9,141 nucleotides of DNA. It comes from Clostridia bacterium (GTDB lineage: Bacteria > Bacillota > Clostridia > Oscillospirales > Acutalibacteraceae). Under the pieces are notes generated by a model that saw only the letters and a list, made by a program, of their open reading frames with translations, was not told the origin of the DNA and did no database searches. Each line of letters begins with the position of its first letter. Within the stretch, counting starts at the first letter, position 1. This document shows positions 6,871 through 9,141 of this stretch, one piece after another. The DNA lies in assembly GCA_017425745.1 (NCBI GenBank), contig JAFOXT010000392.1:1-9141 (forward strand), read 5' to 3'. Both the position numbers and the translations under genes were made by a program.

Positions 6871-8940
6871 TTACAGCTTCATTGCTACGTCCCAAGCGCC
6901 CCAGATAACTGTACGAAGGTTACCAACCTTAGCAGCGTCACCGATAACGTGAACGTGCTTAGCTTTGGGAGCTACGGGTGTGGGTACATAGCCAACTGAC
7001 ATAATAACTGAATCAGCAGGAATATCAAATACCTTGCCGTCCTTATCCTTTACTGTAACAGCGCCTTCCTTGATTTCTGTAAGACCTGTTTCAAGATGTA
7101 CGGGCACCTTGTTTGTCTTGAAGAAGTCACGGAGATAGCTTGTGTTAGCAAGAGCAACACCGGGAGTTGTGATAAGGTCGTCCTGCATTTCAACGATTGT
7201 GGGCTTTTTGCCGTTAAGATAAAGGTCGTAAGCGATTTCACAGCCTGTAAGACCGCCACCGATAATTGTAACGTTTTCGCCTACCTCTGCGTTGCCGAGA
7301 AGGTAATCAACTGCTTCAATTGCAGTTTCAGCACCCTTAACGGGAATCTTTCTTGCCTTTGAGCCTGTTGCTACGATTACTTCGTCAGCACCCAGTGAAG
7401 CAATATCCTTGATTTCTGTGTTCATCTTAACTTCGATGGGATACTTTGAAACCTCACGGATGTACCACTTGATAAGGTCACGGTCCTTTTCCTTGAATGA
7501 GGGAGCTGCAGCTGCAATGAATACACCGCCGAGCTTGTCGCTCTTTTCATAGATAGTTACCTTATGGCCGCGTTTAGCACAAACAATTGCAGCTTCCATA
7601 CCGCCGATACCGCCGCCGATTACAGCAATTTTCTTTGACTTCTTAGCGGGCTTGATCTTGTATTTCTTTGACTGCATTGTTTCGGGGTTAAGAGCGCAAC
7701 GAGCAAGACCCATTGTATCGAAAAGATCCTGAGTATTTGCGTGACCCTTTGATGATGAGAAGTTGAAGCAGCCGCTGTGGCAGCAGATACAGGGCTTGAT
7801 ATCCTCAAGTCTGTTTTCAATAAGCTTTGTAATCCATTCAGGGTCTGTAAGGAACTGACGGGCAACACCAACACCGTCGATTCTGCCTTCGCTGATAGCT
7901 TCAGCAGCAACGTCGGGTTCCATTCTACCTGCACAAACAACAGGGATATCAACGAATTTCTTAATGTGTGCTACATCTTCAAGGTTGCAGTTCTGAGGCA
8001 TATACATGGGAGGATGAGCCCAGTACCATGAGTCGTATGTACCGTTATCAGCGTTGAGCATATCGTAGCCCATATCCTGAAGATACTTTGCAGCCTTTTC
8101 TGATTCGGGCATAGCACGGCCAACTTCTGTATATTCCTCACCGGGCATTGCGCCTTCGCAGAAGCCCTTCATTTTTGATTCAACTGAATAACGGAGTGAA
8201 ACGGGATAATCGTCACCGCAGCTCTTCTTGATAGCCTTTACTACTTCAGCAGCAAAACGGTATCTGTTTTCGAATGAACCGCCGTATTCGTCTGTACGCT
8301 TGTTGAAGAATTCAATTGCGAACTGGTCAAGAAGATAGCCTTCGTGAACAGCGTGAACTTCAACACCGTCAACACCTGCATCACGGCAAAGCTTTGCTGT
8401 CTTTGCGAATGCTTCAATAATTTCTTCAATCTGGTGCTTTGTCATTTCAGGACAGATAATGTCGTGAGCCCATCTTGAAGGCTGCTCACTGGGTGAAGCA
8501 AGCTCGTGTGATGTATCGAGAATAGGCTTAATAAGTGCACGGGTAAATTTATTTTTGTGTAAAGGAGCAACGAGCTCTGTAATAGCCCATGAACGGCCCA
8601 TACCTGCTGTAAGCTGAACGAAGAGCTTTGCGCCGGTCTTGTGGATTTCATCCATAAACTCCTTGAGTTCTTCAAACATCTTAGGATTCTGCCAGAGCCA
8701 TTTACCCCAGAATGTGTCGCGAAGAGGAGCGATACCGGGGATAATAAGACCTACATTATTGTTTGCTCTTTCAAGGAAAAGCTTTGCAGCTTCCTTGTCG
8801 AAATGGCAGCCGCCAAGCTCAAACCAACCGAAAAGAGATGTACCACCCATAGGGCACATTACAATACGGTTCTTGATTTCAACGTTGCCTATTTTCCAAG
8901 GGGTAAACAGTGCTTCGTATTTTTTGTCCATTGTGTTCAT
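6871..8940 (-). CDS. OYE-type FMN/4Fe-4S/FAD ene-reductase (2-enoate reductase / BaiH-like)
   Basis: A 689-residue flavoenzyme of the 2-enoate reductase/2,4-dienoyl-CoA reductase/trimethylamine dehydrogenase class, expected to reduce an activated C=C bond with NAD(P)H in the cytoplasm. The N-terminal FMN barrel (about 8-375) has IVMCPMGG, the HxxH pair H196/H199 in VEVHAVHEGYLLDQF, and the signature NKRTDEYGGSFENRYRF. Cluster cysteines C384, C387 and C391 (C-x2-C-x3-C) are followed by C415, with 23 residues between the last two, longer than the usual 11-12. FAD binding is at IGGGIGG (441-447) and the NAD(P) site at IGGGLTG (560-566). The closest groups I recall are the bile-acid enzymes BaiH/BaiCD, but no other bai gene is present. 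The ATG at 8938-8940 has AAAGGAC eight bases upstream. A TTG at 8986-8988 would add 16 low-quality residues and is rejected. It leads an operon with AcnX, suggesting it may reduce the dehydration product. Confidence 0.9.
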   Translation of the reverse strand: MNTMDKKYEALFTPWKIGNVEIKNRIVMCPMGGTSLFGWFELGGCHFDKEAAKLFLERANNNVGLIIPGIAPLRDTFWGKWLWQNPKMFEELKEFMDEIHKTGAKLFVQLTAGMGRSWAITELVAPLHKNKFTRALIKPILDTSHELASPSEQPSRWAHDIICPEMTKHQIEEIIEAFAKTAKLCRDAGVDGVEVHAVHEGYLLDQFAIEFFNKRTDEYGGSFENRYRFAAEVVKAIKKSCGDDYPVSLRYSVESKMKGFCEGAMPGEEYTEVGRAMPESEKAAKYLQDMGYDMLNADNGTYDSWYWAHPPMYMPQNCNLEDVAHIKKFVDIPVVCAGRMEPDVAAEAISEGRIDGVGVARQFLTDPEWITKLIENRLEDIKPCICCHSGCFNFSSSKGHANTQDLFDTMGLARCALNPETMQSKKYKIKPAKKSKKIAVIGGGIGGMEAAIVCAKRGHKVTIYEKSDKLGGVFIAAAAPSFKEKDRDLIKWYIREVSKYPIEVKMNTEIKDIASLGADEVIVATGSKARKIPVKGAETAIEAVDYLLGNAEVGENVTIIGGGLTGCEIAYDLYLNGKKPTIVEMQDDLITTPGVALANTSYLRDFFKTNKVPVHLETGLTEIKEGAVTVKDKDGKVFDIPADSVIMSVGYVPTPVAPKAKHVHVIGDAAKVGNLRTVIWGAWDVAMKL

Positions 8941-8947
8941 TGTACTT

Positions 8948-8954
8948 GTCCTTT
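8948..8954 (-). promoter_or_regulatory. Ribosome binding site fixing the ene-reductase start
   Basis: AAAGGAC on the minus strand, followed by AAGTACA and ATG, supports initiation at 8940. The in-frame TTG at 8986-8988 and the later ATG at 8929-8931 lack a Shine-Dalgarno sequence. Confidence 0.65.
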
Positions 8955-8978
8955 CAATTTTCTTCCGTTTATTATTGA

Positions 8979-8997
8979 TACCGGTCAAAGCCGGCTA
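8979..8997. promoter_or_regulatory. Dyad with two CCGG palindromes in the ene-reductase leader
   Basis: Two short palindromes, ACCGGT (8980-8985) and AGCCGGCT (8989-8996), stand side by side and together form an imperfect dyad, TACCGG-N6-CCGGCTA. They fall about 8-26 bases downstream of the predicted transcription start, a fitting place for a repressor operator or a small leader hairpin. No regulator gene is in the window, so this is only a candidate. Confidence 0.25.
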
Positions 8998-9011
8998 CAA
9001 TGTTACATTTC

Positions 9012-9040
9012 ATTATATATCAGCAAAATTCAAAAGTCAA
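9012..9040 (-). promoter_or_regulatory. SigA-type promoter of the ene-reductase/AcnX operon
   Basis: On the minus strand, TTGACT (9035-9040) and a perfect TATAAT (9012-9017) are separated by 17 bases. Transcription should begin near 9005, giving a leader of about 65 bases. The -35 box is only 12 bases past the stop codon of the upstream gene fragment and no terminator lies between, so read-through from that gene is also possible. Confidence 0.85.
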
Positions 9041-9052
9041 CAGATATCATCC

Positions 9053-9141
9053 TTATGTCTCAATTTCTACAGGTGCACCGCCGTTTTTTCTTGATTTTTC
9101 GGCTGCAAGTGCAATATCGTGGCTGATTACTGTTGCATCAA
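9053..9141 (-). CDS. 3' fragment of a probable Gfo/Idh/MocA-family oxidoreductase
   Basis: An open frame enters at the right edge and ends at TAA (9053-9055), giving 28 residues: DATVISHDIALAAEKS, then RKNGGAPVEIET. A C-terminus of the form 'A...AAEKSxxxGGxPVxI' is common in Gfo/Idh/MocA NAD(P)-dependent sugar, inositol or amino-sugar oxidoreductases, where the last helix ends in (A/S)xxKS and a PV(E/K)I strand follows. The composition is plainly protein-like, and the frame ends immediately before the promoter of the next operon. The fragment is too short for certainty. The reality of the gene is more secure than its family. Confidence 0.55.
   Translation of the reverse strand, partial: DATVISHDIALAAEKSRKNGGAPVEIET

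Noticed and set aside
6871..8940. Assignment of the flavoenzyme as a bile-acid-inducible (bai) gene
   Set aside because: Similarity is at subfamily level only, and no bai neighbours such as CoA ligase, CoA transferase or 7-alpha-dehydratase are present.
8941..8988. TTG-initiated N-terminal extension of the ene-reductase
   Set aside because: The extra 16 residues are poorly protein-like, and the ribosome site AAAGGAC lies inside the extension serving the ATG at 8940.
8639..9126. Two overlapping plus-strand open frames of 151 and 161 codons
   Set aside because: They lie opposite the ene-reductase N-terminus and its promoter, have no recognisable domain or ribosome site, and cross the opposite-strand promoter and the upstream gene end.

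Overview
All recognisable genes in this window lie on the minus strand, so transcription runs from high to low coordinates. There are six complete genes, plus two gene fragments at the window edges. I found no tRNA, rRNA, CRISPR array, insertion sequence or long repeat, and no gene-free stretch over about 140 bases. Three features suggest an anaerobic member of the Bacillota (Clostridia, gut or rumen type): strong AGGAG-like ribosome sites, near-consensus SigA promoters of the TTGACT-17-TATAAT/TATTAT type, and oxygen-sensitive Fe-S/flavin enzymes of clostridial character. No lineage marker gene is present, so this placement is an inference.

Transcription unit 1 (right side, about 9005 to 5000) starts at a very good promoter (9012-9040). 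That promoter lies just downstream of the stop codon of a truncated gene whose 28 visible residues resemble the C-terminus of a Gfo/Idh/MocA sugar or polyol oxidoreductase. The unit encodes an Old-Yellow-Enzyme-type FMN/4Fe-4S/FAD ene-reductase (689 aa, BaiH/BaiCD/2-enoate reductase-like), then the catalytic (424 aa) and swivel (147 aa) subunits of an aconitase X (AcnX) dehydratase. The AcnX genes overlap by one base (TAATG). A strong intercistronic hairpin without a U-tract separates the reductase from the AcnX pair, and a clear intrinsic terminator closes the unit at 4998-5036. A dehydratase beside a C=C reductase could form a two-step 'dehydrate then reduce' deoxygenation route for a hydroxy acid. 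The AcnX copy departs from family motifs, so its substrate cannot be assumed to be cis-3-hydroxyproline or mevalonate 5-phosphate.

Transcription unit 2 (left side, about 4961 to beyond the left edge) starts at a second near-consensus promoter (4968-4996) that abuts the preceding terminator. It encodes a cytoplasmic GH2 beta-mannosidase (843 aa from the corrected start), an exported alkaline phosphatase (376 aa), a medium-chain zinc dehydrogenase related to glucose dehydrogenases but lacking the structural-zinc cysteine cluster (401 aa), and the first nine codons of what looks like another medium-chain dehydrogenase. Spacing of 23, 13 and 1 bases suggests co-transcription. The likely theme is mannoside use followed by oxidation of a sugar or sugar derivative. 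The role of the secreted phosphatase there is not obvious.
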